From positions 1,116,001 through 1,180,000 of the forward strand of contig NZ_VTRU01000001.1 of assembly GCF_008274625.1 (NCBI RefSeq): a stretch of 64,000 nt of DNA. The letters run 5' to 3'. Shown here in pieces: positions 46,964 through 55,156 of this stretch (within the stretch, counting starts at the first letter, position 1; each line of letters starts with the position of its first letter). Below the pieces are notes generated by a model, which ran no database searches, was not told where the DNA came from, and saw only the letters and a program-made list of their open reading frames with translations. Origin of the DNA: Chryseobacterium panacisoli (GTDB lineage Bacteria; Bacteroidota; Bacteroidia; Flavobacteriales; Weeksellaceae). Made by a program: the position numbers and the translations under genes.

Positions 46964-48958
46964 TTATAAAGTTTCTTTTAACCAATCAAAGAATTCTCTC
47001 TGCCATACCAATCCGTTTTGCGGATGAAGTACCCAGTGGTTTTCGTTAGGGAAGTAAACCAATTTAGATTTTAATCCTCTTAATTTTGCAGCCTGGAAAG
47101 CTTCCTGCCCCTGCTCGTAAGGAACACGGAAATCAATTCCTCCCTGAACGATCATGATAGGCTTATTCCATTTTTCCACAAAATTGCTTGGGTTAAATTC
47201 TGTATATGCTTTTGGAAGTGGTTTCTCCCATGGAGAACCAAGATCCCAGTTTGCAAACCAAAGCTCTTCCGTAGTCAGATACCATGATTTCATATCAAAT
47301 AATCCATCATGAGCGATGAACGTTTTAAATCTGTTCTCATGAATTCCTGCCAGCATAAATACACTATATCCTCCGTAGCTTGCTCCTACTGCTGCTACTC
47401 TTTCACCGTCTACGTATGGTAAAGTTTTCGCAAAATCTGTTGCTGCCAGATAGTCTCTCATAGGCTGCCCGCCCCAGTCTTTTGAAATATCTTCATTCCA
47501 TTTTGTTCCCCAGCCCGGCATACCTCTTCTGTTGGGTGCTACTACGATATAATCGTTGGCTGTCATCAGAGCAAAGTTCCATCTTACGCTGAAATATTGT
47601 GTCAGTGCAGATTGTGGTCCTCCCTGGCAGTACACCAATGTCGGATATTTTTTATTTGGATCAAAGTTCGGTGGATAGTGAAACCATACGCCCATTTCCT
47701 TGCCGTCTGAAGTTTTCACCATCTTAAGTTCAGATTTCCCCTGAGCCAGCTTAGCATATGTTTCTTTGTTGGGTTCAGTCACCTGCTTCATTTCTCCGTT
47801 TTTAACGTTTACAGAGAATATTTCTGTTGCATGGTTTACATCTGTTCTCCCTACTAAAAGTGAAGTTTTATTGTCTGTAAAGATTTCGTTGACGTCAAAA
47901 TCTCCTTTCGTAATCTGCTGTACTTTTGCTGATTTTGAATCCAGGGCAAAAAGCTGCTTTGTTCCTCTGAATGCTGCAGTAAAATAGATTGTTTTTGAAT
48001 CTGCTCCCCAAAGCACATCTCCTGAAACACTTTCGTCCCAACCTGCAGTCAGATTAGTTGTTTTTCCAGACTTCCAATCCATGATTTTCACATCATTTTT
48101 ATCTGCTTCATATCCATCTCTGGCCATGCTCTGCCAGATCAGAGATTTTCCGTCCGGACTGAATTTAGGGTTTACATCATATCCTTTATTGGATTCTGTA
48201 AGATTTTTGGTTGTACCAGATGCTAAATCGTAAGCAAAGATATCTGTATTGGTACTTGTAGAATACTCTTTTCCACTTTTAGGTTTTGTAACATATAAAA
48301 GCTGTGCAGAATCTGCGCTCCAGATAAAATCTTCGGCACCCCCAAAAGGTCTTTGAGGGGAATCCCACATTTTTCCTTCCAGCAGGTCTTTAGCTGATTC
48401 TGCTTTATCAGAAGTATTCACTACAAATACATGGTTGTATTTTCCTTCATTGAAATAATCCCAGTGTCTGTGGTTTAGGTCTGTATACACCTGAGCCGTA
48501 GTTTTAGGAGTATCGCTGAATTTATCTTTACCCATTACTTTCTCTACCAGCACCTGCTTGCTGAAAGCAATTTTCTTTCCGTCCGGAGAAATGACAACAT
48601 TGTCAGCTTCACCAATGGTATAAAATTCTGTCCAGGTTTTTCCTGCATCTTTAGAAAGATAGATTTTATCACCTTCCTGAGCATAGATCCCGTTTTTGTC
48701 CCACTGAATAAGGGCTTTCTTACCGAAATCAATTTTGGAAGACTGATTATTAAGAACATTCAGAAAATAGTTCTCGTTTTTTGTTTTCTCTGTTTTCAGA
48801 TCAACCTGTCCTACTTTATAGATAAGGGAACCCTGATCCGGTGACACAGCCTGTACTCCAACTTTTTTCAAAGTCCAAAGAATCTCAGGCGTCATTACTT
48901 GTTGTGCATTCATTAAAAGCGGAGCTGCCAAGGCAAGCAGACTGTACTTAAGTTTCAT
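46964..48958 (-). CDS. Exported S9-family (prolyl oligopeptidase-like) serine peptidase
   Basis: A 664-residue peptidase with a signal peptide (about 1-18, ending LLMNAQ). The first 400 residues form a WD-like propeller (repeats such as WSADSAQLLYVTKPKSG). The alpha/beta-hydrolase domain has the serine in AVGASYGGYSVFML (about 530-543), the Asp in QGGIDFRVPYEQGQ (about 615-628) and the His in PNENHWVLHPQNG (about 644-656). It is close to dipeptidyl/acylaminoacyl-peptidase types that digest peptides in the periplasm. Monocistronic, with a terminator. Confidence 0.95.
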   Translation of the reverse strand: MKLKYSLLALAAPLLMNAQQVMTPEILWTLKKVGVQAVSPDQGSLIYKVGQVDLKTEKTKNENYFLNVLNNQSSKIDFGKKALIQWDKNGIYAQEGDKIYLSKDAGKTWTEFYTIGEADNVVISPDGKKIAFSKQVLVEKVMGKDKFSDTPKTTAQVYTDLNHRHWDYFNEGKYNHVFVVNTSDKAESAKDLLEGKMWDSPQRPFGGAEDFIWSADSAQLLYVTKPKSGKEYSTSTNTDIFAYDLASGTTKNLTESNKGYDVNPKFSPDGKSLIWQSMARDGYEADKNDVKIMDWKSGKTTNLTAGWDESVSGDVLWGADSKTIYFTAAFRGTKQLFALDSKSAKVQQITKGDFDVNEIFTDNKTSLLVGRTDVNHATEIFSVNVKNGEMKQVTEPNKETYAKLAQGKSELKMVKTSDGKEMGVWFHYPPNFDPNKKYPTLVYCQGGPQSALTQYFSVRWNFALMTANDYIVVAPNRRGMPGWGTKWNEDISKDWGGQPMRDYLAATDFAKTLPYVDGERVAAVGASYGGYSVFMLAGIHENRFKTFIAHDGLFDMKSWYLTTEELWFANWDLGSPWEKPLPKAYTEFNPSNFVEKWNKPIMIVQGGIDFRVPYEQGQEAFQAAKLRGLKSKLVYFPNENHWVLHPQNGLVWQREFFDWLKETL

Positions 48959-49139
48959 ATGTTGATATTCATTTTTTAACGGATGTACATAATCCTGCTG
49001 ATTTTATACATCCTTTTATTAAATTCAAAGATTGCCAAAGTTAATATTTAAAATAAAAACGGACGAAAGAATTAACATTAAAATTCCTTCGGGCCTCTGA
49101 AAACGAAAAAAATGACTTAACAGCTGCTATTTTAAATGA

Positions 49140-49169
49140 AAACAGGCTGTCTTTACGGACAGCCTGTTT
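49140..49169 (-). terminator. Terminator after the holin-like gene
   Basis: A 12-bp stem (AAACAGGCTGTC / GACAGCCTGTTT) with a 6-nt loop, about 20 bp past the stop at 49190 on the minus strand. Confidence 0.88.
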
Positions 49170-49189
49170 ATGATCATTTTTATTTATAA

Positions 49190-49534
49190 TTAATCTCCAT
49201 CCGAGAACATTGAATTCGCCAGAGAAGTCACGATTGATAATAATATACTGAAGATAAATGCCCACCAGAAACCATCTACCACCATACTGTCTATAAAATA
49301 GTCCGCAATCAGGATAATTCCGGCATTAATGACCAAAGCAAAGAATCCTAAGGTAAGAATCGTTAACGGCAGACCAAACAGGCTTAAAACAGGCTTTACA
49401 AATATGTTGAGAACCCCAAGCACAATCGCAAAGATAATGGCTGAGGAAAATCCTTCAAAATGTACTCCCGGCAAGATTTTGGTCAAAAGATAAGCAACAA
49501 TCGCTGTTACAAATAATCGGATAATTAAGTTCAT
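49190..49534 (-). CDS. Phage-holin-family (4_2 type) small membrane protein
   Basis: A 114-residue, very hydrophobic protein with four membrane segments (about 4-20, 28-45, 53-75 and 85-106). The pattern FAIVLGVLNIFVKPVLSLFGLPLT (read in two parts: AIVLGVLNIFVKP at about 37-49, then VLSLFGLPLTILTLGFFALV) is that of the Phage_holin_4_2 family. In bacterial chromosomes this family is common and not linked to prophages; no phage genes are nearby. The role is unknown. Confidence 0.88.
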   Translation of the reverse strand: MNLIIRLFVTAIVAYLLTKILPGVHFEGFSSAIIFAIVLGVLNIFVKPVLSLFGLPLTILTLGFFALVINAGIILIADYFIDSMVVDGFWWAFIFSILLSIVTSLANSMFSDGD

Positions 49535-49652
49535 TGTGATATTTTTTAATGTTTATGGGGGATATGGAGCAAAAGCCATTCCATTTCAACATAAAGAATT
49601 CCGTGAAACCCTTTATTTAAGGAATATTTTGTCTGTTATTTCCCCTAATCTT

Positions 49653-50093
49653 CTATTTTATTTTCATCATAGTGACTAATGAAGTGGCCACATGGCTTTC
49701 TGAATCTGATCCCTCAGTCTGAACATAGATTTCCGTTCTCACCACAATGATTTTCCCTCCGCCTTTAATGACATAGGATTTTGAAACCAATGCATCACCC
49801 ATCGCAGGACGAAGGTAATTCACTTTCAATTCAACGGTTACCACATAGCAGTCTTCTGCGTAATGACTCACTGCGGCGTATCCTGAAGAAACATCTACGA
49901 GAGAAGCAATCATAGCGCCGTTGAACATTCCCGCTTTTCTGGTCATCATTTCCATTTTAGGAATCTTTATGGATATAAAATCGGTTTCTGCTTCCAGCAG
50001 TTCTGCTTTATAGAACTGTAACGTTTCCGAACGGTTGAAGCTGTCTGTGATGAGTTTTCTTTTCTCTGGTGTCATTACTTTTTGAATTTGCAT
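49653..50093 (-). CDS. Hotdog-fold thioesterase-like protein (PaaI/DUF4442 type)
   Basis: A 146-residue protein with a hotdog pattern: IKIPKMEMMTRKAGMFNGAM (about 42-61) followed by IASLVDVSSGYAAVSH (about 62-77) and VTVELKVNYLRPAMGDALVS (about 85-104), where a G...N/D...D helix carries the active-site region. Such proteins hydrolyse acyl-CoA or acyl-ACP thioesters; the substrate is unknown. It lies alone upstream of the holin-like gene with a 118-bp gap. Confidence 0.85.
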   Translation of the reverse strand: MQIQKVMTPEKRKLITDSFNRSETLQFYKAELLEAETDFISIKIPKMEMMTRKAGMFNGAMIASLVDVSSGYAAVSHYAEDCYVVTVELKVNYLRPAMGDALVSKSYVIKGGGKIIVVRTEIYVQTEGSDSESHVATSLVTMMKIK

Positions 50094-50318
50094 GTAAAGG
50101 TAGAAATTGATTTAAAGATTAAAGAATTTAAAGATTAAAAATTTCCAGTGGCAGCAAGCTTTGAGGAAACTGATATAAACTTATACTGCTGTTTGATCTC
50201 TATATGAATATTTAAACCTTATAGGTATTGGAAACCCGTAAGGTTTCATGGTGTGTGGTTTTGTTCTGCAATAATCAAAATTTTTCAGTTCAAAAGGCTA
50301 GCTTTGTAGGAAAGCTTT

Positions 50319-50744
50319 ATGATGGGTTTAAAAAGTTTTTTTCAATTTTTAGGTTTACTTGCAGGCTTCAGTTTACAGGCACAGACCCTGCATTTGTATG
50401 GCGGTGCAGATCAGGACCAATATTTGGGATGTTTAACTTGTGATAATTTCGATAAGAATTCGATATGGAATAAGTTCAGTGATTATGGAAATGTATTCAG
50501 TTCAAAATCTATATGGAATACATATGGAAATTATGGAAGTACTTACAGCACCTATTCACCGTGGAATAGTTATGGAGCTTATCCTCCGGCAATTGTTGAT
50601 CAGGATGGAAGTTTCTTTGGGTTTCTTACTGTGAATCCTTATAAGTCTGAAAGATCGGAACTGGAACTGGCTGTGATCTTATGCAAGCATCATGACGAGA
50701 TTAAAAATGATGTTGATGGCTGGTATGATAAATTGTTTCGGTAA
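50319..50744 (+). CDS. Exported protein with tandem N-Y-G-rich motif
   Basis: A 141-residue protein with a signal peptide (MMGLKSFFQFLGLLAGFSLQAQ). The mature part starts LHLYGGADQDQYLGCLTCDN and then shows repeats of the form S-I-W-N-x-Y-G-x-Y-G (KNSIWNKFSDYGNVF, SKSIWNTYGNYGST, YSPWNSYGAYPP, about 47-90). These look like a short beta-propeller or surface motif; two cysteines (CLTC) lie nearby. The tail (ELAVILCKHHDEIKND) is helical. The family is not assigned. The start keeps the signal peptide; another ATG at 50228 is in a different frame and is rejected. Confidence 0.65.
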   Translation: MMGLKSFFQFLGLLAGFSLQAQTLHLYGGADQDQYLGCLTCDNFDKNSIWNKFSDYGNVFSSKSIWNTYGNYGSTYSTYSPWNSYGAYPPAIVDQDGSFFGFLTVNPYKSERSELELAVILCKHHDEIKNDVDGWYDKLFR

Positions 50745-50773
50745 CTTATGAATTCTTACCTCTTCTCTTGGAA

Positions 50774-50876
50774 TATTCGTATAAATAAGATTGTGAAAAT
50801 ATAAGGCTGGATTTCTACGGAATGACAAATTGTATGGATAAGCTAAGTGGTATATTTTGAAACTTCTATACGAATA
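50774..50876. repeat. Palindromic dispersed element, degenerate copy C
   Basis: Left arm GGATTTCTACGGAATGACA (50809-50827) is recognisable, but its right partner is lost. The unit is instead bounded by a perfect 10-bp inverted repeat (TATTCGTATA at 50774-50783, TATACGAATA at 50867-50876). Downstream (about 50900-50957) is a second module shared with copy D. Confidence 0.7.
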
Positions 50877-51034
50877 ACAAAGCAGTAAATAGACAAAAAA
50901 TGCAAAGGCGCAAGTATTTTTACAAACTGTGTATTTTGATTTCATCTTCGATAAAATGGGAATATTACTTTGTATTTTACAGAAAAAATTAATTAACTTT
51001 CACTTGATTCACTTTAAAACGAAACACATCCATT

Positions 51035-51889
51035 ATGCTGAATGATTACAAAAAATACGAATTATTCGGAAAGACTCTGATACAGAAAATTGATATGACA
51101 GGGCCATTCAGATATGATTTTCCGGTTTCGGAGCAAGCCTGTTTTCTGTATGTGATGAAAGGAGCGTTTCAATACAAAACAGATGAGCAGGAATTTGATG
51201 TTTCCACCAACTATTCCCTGTTTCTGAACTGTATCAGCTCGGGAAAGCATATTCAAAATTCAAATTCAGAGGATAATTGTCAGATCGTGATCGTTACTTT
51301 CTATCCTGATATTTTGAAAAGAGTTTACGACAGAGAATTACCTTCTTTACTGCAGAGGCCTGCAAACATAGTTTCAAATCAATCCAGTGAGAAAATAAAT
51401 AATGATTTTCTGATTCAAAAATATGTAGAAGGATTACTTTTCTACTTTGAAAACCCATTGCTTATTAATGAAGATATATTAATTCTTAAGCTAAAAGAGA
51501 TCATGTTATTGCTGGCTCAATCACAGAATGCAAATACCATTCAACTGATTTTGTCACAACTTTTCTCTCCAACAGCTTACTCTTTTAAGCAAATCATTGA
51601 AGCAAATTTATTTTCGCAGCTCACCATTGAACAGCTTGCAGAACAAAGTAATCTGAGCTTATCATCCTTCAAAAGAGAATTCGCAAAACTCTATAATGAT
51701 ACTCCCGCCAACTATATAAGAAATAAAAAGCTGGAAAAGGCCGCCGAATTACTTTTAATATCTGATGAACGCATTACGGATATCGCATTTGACTGTGGAT
51801 TTAATGATCTGGCAACTTTTACAAAAAACTTCAGTGACAAATATCTTGTCAGCCCCTCCAGCTACCGTCAGCAACAGAAGAAAAAATAA
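51035..51889 (+). CDS. AraC-family transcriptional regulator
   Basis: A 284-residue regulator with an N-terminal sensing domain (about 1-170; a cupin-like stretch YRFDFPVSEQACFLYVMKG-type) and a C-terminal double helix-turn-helix. The first HTH is LTIEQLAEQSNLSLSSFKRE (about 202-221), the second DERITDIAFDCGFNDLATFT (about 245-264), then SPSSYRQQ. The effector is not known. It is transcribed toward a small four-helix membrane protein gene about 200 bp downstream, a likely target. A repeat element lies upstream. Confidence 0.93.
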   Translation: MLNDYKKYELFGKTLIQKIDMTGPFRYDFPVSEQACFLYVMKGAFQYKTDEQEFDVSTNYSLFLNCISSGKHIQNSNSEDNCQIVIVTFYPDILKRVYDRELPSLLQRPANIVSNQSSEKINNDFLIQKYVEGLLFYFENPLLINEDILILKLKEIMLLLAQSQNANTIQLILSQLFSPTAYSFKQIIEANLFSQLTIEQLAEQSNLSLSSFKREFAKLYNDTPANYIRNKKLEKAAELLLISDERITDIAFDCGFNDLATFTKNFSDKYLVSPSSYRQQQKKK

Positions 51890-52091
51890 CCGAAAAACAT
51901 TTTATATAATGATAAAGACATTTCTTGTTCCCATAAGGAATGCTTTTTTCTGGACGAAAATCTCAAATTCTTGAACGAAATCACAAAATCATTTCTTTGA
52001 TTCTATCGCAAATTTGTACCATCAGTTTCAGGGAATAGAAACAGCTCTGCTGCTAAAAACTGAATGAGTATACATTTAAAATACTATCAAT

Positions 52092-52589
52092 ATGAATCTA
52101 TCAATTTTAGGAATTTTTCATACCGTCATTGGTATAAGCGCTCTTGCCGGAGCAATTATCGGGTATATCAAATATGGTAAGATTAATCTGGCTCATCTAT
52201 CCGGAAAGGTCTATTTTTACGCTACGCTCATCACCTCACTTTCAGCATTGGGAATCTCAAAAGCCGGAGGTTTTAATGCAGGTCATGTATTCTCGTTATT
52301 TATCATTGTTCTGATCTCTGCTGCGTATTTCCTGTTCTCAGGTAAAAAGGAAAGCAGCAAAGCCAGATATTTTGAGAATTTTTTACTGTCATTCAGCTTT
52401 TTCCTGTCTCTTGTTCCAACGATTAATGAAACTTTTACAAGAGTTCCCATTGGGCATCCTTTGGCTAAGGATATCAAAGATCCGATAATCGGTCAGACTC
52501 TTCTTGTTATTTTCCTGCTTTTCGTGATCGGATCCATCTTTCAGTTTATGAGGCAGAAAAAAGAGAATGTTGAAATTTCACGCCTTTAG
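52092..52589 (+). CDS. Four-to-five-helix membrane protein of unknown function
   Basis: A 165-residue membrane protein with hydrophobic stretches at about 4-26, 41-57, 67-87, 97-113 and 134-155. The GYIKYGKINLAHLSGKVYFY loop and the HxSGxxxF pattern recall the DUF2306-like group, but this is not firm. No catalytic motif is visible. It follows the AraC regulator on the same strand after about 200 bp, so regulation by it is plausible. Confidence 0.7.
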   Translation: MNLSILGIFHTVIGISALAGAIIGYIKYGKINLAHLSGKVYFYATLITSLSALGISKAGGFNAGHVFSLFIIVLISAAYFLFSGKKESSKARYFENFLLSFSFFLSLVPTINETFTRVPIGHPLAKDIKDPIIGQTLLVIFLLFVIGSIFQFMRQKKENVEISRL

Positions 52590-52637
52590 TAGGGGTATAC
52601 TATAATAAAGATTGTGAAAGTATAGAAAATAAGACTG

Positions 52638-52702
52638 GATTCCTACGGAATGACAAGTACAACGCTTGGTTTATCCATACAGTTTGTCATTCCGTAGGAA
52701 TC
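52638..52702. repeat. Palindromic dispersed element, copy D
   Basis: Arms GATTCCTACGGAATGACAA (52638-52656) and TTGTCATTCCGTAGGAATC (52684-52702) are perfect 19-bp complements. It lies in the 377-bp gap between the membrane protein and topB, next to the tRNA-like remnant. Confidence 0.92.
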
Positions 52703-52732
52703 TCTGTATTAATGAAAAACCGGTAGACTGTT

Positions 52733-52806
52733 GGAAAACGCCAAGGCGCAAGCTGTTCCCAAATTGTATATTTTTAAGGCAAAAAGATTTTATCTTCGAT
52801 AAAATA
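52733..52806. repeat. Second repeat module shared by copies C and D
   Basis: CCAAGGCGCAAG ... TTTTATCTTCGATAAAAT at about 52741-52806 matches GCAAAGGCGCAAG ... TTCATCTTCGATAAAAT at about 50902-50957. Each lies 30-40 bp past its palindromic element, so the module is part of a longer composite repeat. Confidence 0.6.
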
Positions 52807-52825
52807 TAATAATGTACAAAATTGT

Positions 52826-52872
52826 ATCGTCTATTCGTCAAAAGGTCACGGGTTCGAATCCCGTATTCTCCA
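52826..52872 (+). tRNA. tRNA-like 3' remnant (T-arm and acceptor end only)
   Basis: A perfect T-arm (ACGGG-TTCGAAT-CCCGT, 52848-52864) is followed by ATTCTCC plus A, the 3' acceptor half. No matching 5' half (GGAGAAT) occurs in the expected position upstream, and no anticodon arm is found. The preceding CGTCTATTCGT is like a D-arm. It is therefore a truncated or internally deleted tRNA, not a working gene. The 3' end of a tRNA is the classic integrase attachment site, so it may mark an old insertion boundary. Confidence 0.6.
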
Positions 52873-52966
52873 CTAAACGATAACATTTAATTTATTTGTC
52901 AAGGATTTTTATCCTCTCGCAGATCGAGCGGATTGGGTAGGTTTTTGGATTAAATCAAATTCAATA

Positions 52967-55093
52967 TTAGCTAAGTTGTGTCTGAAAGTCATTACTCAAA
53001 GTCAAAACACCTTCTGCGATATCTTCAGGATGTGCGGAAAATCCTTTTAATTTTGAAGTTTTTCCTTTTAAAACAAGGTCTAAAAGCTGTTTATCAGATA
53101 ATTTTTTACCGAAAATCTCAAAGGTAATTTTGAATCCACAGTTTTTGAAGTCGGAACATCCTACTGCTGTTTTTCCTTTGATGAGATTGTGTTCTTTACA
53201 TTTCGGACATTTCGTTTCTTCCCAGGACTGAAGTTCTTTTTTCTGTGCAGGTTCTCTTTTTTTCTTCTCCTTTACTTCTTCTTTTTCCTCTTCCTGAAGG
53301 GTAATTACTTTTCCCTTTCCGTACACTACTTTTTCAGTAAGTTCGGTAACCATCTGAATCAGTTCTTCTTTGAAAAGATTGGCTTCATACTCCCCTTTTT
53401 CAATTTTACGAAGTTTTGATTCCCATTCACCCGTCAGTTCCGGACTTTTTAAAAGTTCGTCTTCGATGGTGTCAATCAACTGAATTCCGGTTTGGGTAGC
53501 GATGAGGTTTTTCCTTTTTTTCTCGATGTATTTTCTTTTGAAAAGGGTTTCAATAATGTTGGCACGGGTGGATGGTCTTCCGATTCCGTTGTTCTTCAAC
53601 ATTTCGCGCAGCTCTTCATCTTCAACCTGTTTTCCAGCCGTTTCCATCGCTCTCAGCAGTGTTGCTTCGGTGTAGGGTTTGGGAGGTGTGGTTTTTCCCT
53701 GGTGAATCATTGGATCGTGGGGTCCGGTTTCTCCTACAATAAATTCAGGAATCGTCTGCTCTTCCTCTTTTTCTTTTTCCTTATCTGTGGTTTCTTCTTT
53801 GGGTTCTTTGGCGTAAACAGCTCTCCATCCTGCTTCAAGAACCTGTCTACCGCTGGTTTTGAAAGGAATGGTTCCTACTTTTCCTTCTACCAGCGTATTG
53901 GAAATTTTACATTCTGGATAGAATACAGCAATAAAGCGCTTTGCAATCAAATCATAAATCAGCTTTTCCTCCCTGCTCAGATTCTGGGAAGGTGGAATTT
54001 CCGTAGGAATGATTGCATGGTGATCGGTTACTTTGGTATCGTCGAAAACAGCTTTCGATTTTGGAATCGGAGCTTCCAATAAGGGAGCAATCAGGTCCTG
54101 GTAAGGATACATTTTCTGAAGAATTCCTGCTATTTTCGGATATAAACTCTCGGATAGATAAGTTGTATCAACACGAGGATAGGTTACGTGCTTCTTTTCA
54201 TAAAGACTTTGGATATAATTCAGCGTATTTTCAGCTGAATAACCGTATTTTTTATTGGCTTCCACCTGAAGTCCGGTCAAATCGAAAAGTCGTGGATTTT
54301 TTTCTTTTCCTTCTTTAATTTCAAAAGAAACGATCTCAAATGGATTTACTTTAAGATATTCCAGTCCTTTTTCTGCACGTTCCAATGTTTTTAAACGATC
54401 AATCGCCGCATTGAAAATAACGTCACGGTATTTGGTTTTCAGTTCCCAATATTCTTCTGTAGTAAAGGCATCAATTTCTTTCTGACGCTGAACCAGCATG
54501 GCCAATGTAGGAGTTTGTACCCTTCCAATGGAAAGAACAGCTTTATTTCCACCAAATTTCTTCGTGAAAAGTCTGGTAGCATTGATTCCCAACAGCCAGT
54601 CTCCTATAGCTCTGGCATTTCCGGCCAGATAGAGGTTTTTATAATCTTCTGCAGGTTTTAAACTTGCAAATCCTTCTTTAATCGAATCTTCCGTCAATGA
54701 AGAAATCCATAAACGCTGAATGGGTTTGTTGCATTTTGCTTTCTGCAATACCCAACGCTGGATGAGTTCTCCCTCCTGCCCGGCATCCCCACAGTTGATG
54801 ACTTCATCACATTCTTCGACTAATCTTTCAATCACTTTAAACTGATTTTCAACGCCTTTATTCGGGATCAGCTTGATTCCAAAACTGTTAGGAATAATGG
54901 GTAGTGAAAAGAGATTCCACGATTTGAACTGTGGACCATAATCGTGAGGTTCTTTCAGGGTACAAAGGTGTCCGAACGTCCATGTCACGCAATAGCCGTT
55001 TCCTTCCATATAGCCTTGTTTAGGCGTGGTAGCGCCCAATACTTTGGCGATATCTCTGGCAACACTGGGTTTCTCGGCAATACATAATTTCAT
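52967..55093 (-). CDS. topB: DNA topoisomerase III
   Basis: A type IA topoisomerase of 708 residues from MKLCIAEKPSVARDIAKVLG (a longer start at 55120 adds 9 unmatched residues). The Toprim acid motif is GDAGQEGELIQRWVLQ (about 103-118). The active-site Tyr region is KKHVTYPRVDTTYLS (about 300-314). A lysine-rich acidic linker (about 605-640) precedes a C-terminal zinc-ribbon-like part (TKCPKCKEHNL, about 642-652, and GCSDFKNC). It starts 63 bp after the deaminase stop on the same strand, so it may be co-transcribed with the RADAR-like operon. In this phylum topB is also common outside mobile elements. Confidence 0.95.
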   Translation of the reverse strand: MKLCIAEKPSVARDIAKVLGATTPKQGYMEGNGYCVTWTFGHLCTLKEPHDYGPQFKSWNLFSLPIIPNSFGIKLIPNKGVENQFKVIERLVEECDEVINCGDAGQEGELIQRWVLQKAKCNKPIQRLWISSLTEDSIKEGFASLKPAEDYKNLYLAGNARAIGDWLLGINATRLFTKKFGGNKAVLSIGRVQTPTLAMLVQRQKEIDAFTTEEYWELKTKYRDVIFNAAIDRLKTLERAEKGLEYLKVNPFEIVSFEIKEGKEKNPRLFDLTGLQVEANKKYGYSAENTLNYIQSLYEKKHVTYPRVDTTYLSESLYPKIAGILQKMYPYQDLIAPLLEAPIPKSKAVFDDTKVTDHHAIIPTEIPPSQNLSREEKLIYDLIAKRFIAVFYPECKISNTLVEGKVGTIPFKTSGRQVLEAGWRAVYAKEPKEETTDKEKEKEEEQTIPEFIVGETGPHDPMIHQGKTTPPKPYTEATLLRAMETAGKQVEDEELREMLKNNGIGRPSTRANIIETLFKRKYIEKKRKNLIATQTGIQLIDTIEDELLKSPELTGEWESKLRKIEKGEYEANLFKEELIQMVTELTEKVVYGKGKVITLQEEEKEEVKEKKKREPAQKKELQSWEETKCPKCKEHNLIKGKTAVGCSDFKNCGFKITFEIFGKKLSDKQLLDLVLKGKTSKLKGFSAHPEDIAEGVLTLSNDFQTQLS

Positions 55094-55156
55094 GAACTCG
55101 GGTTTATTGAAGGAGTGCAAAAATCGGGATTTTTTTTGGATTTTACTAATTTAGCT

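Noticed and set aside
49190..49534. Prophage remnant suggested by the holin-like protein
   Set aside because: This holin-like family is common in bacterial chromosomes and no structural, lysis or integrase gene lies nearby.
52800..52874. A complete functional tRNA gene
   Set aside because: Only the T-arm and the 3' acceptor half are present; no complementary 5' acceptor and no anticodon stem-loop could be built.
52671..52886. Minus-strand ORF of 71 residues containing the SGEYGIRTRDLL-type sequence
   Set aside because: This is the translated complement of tRNA T-arm/acceptor DNA, a known false-ORF pattern; the tRNA remnant is annotated instead.
54013..54318. Rightward ORFs inside topB and inside the large leftward genes
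   Set aside because: They are antisense shadows of strong coding regions, with no family match or own start signals.
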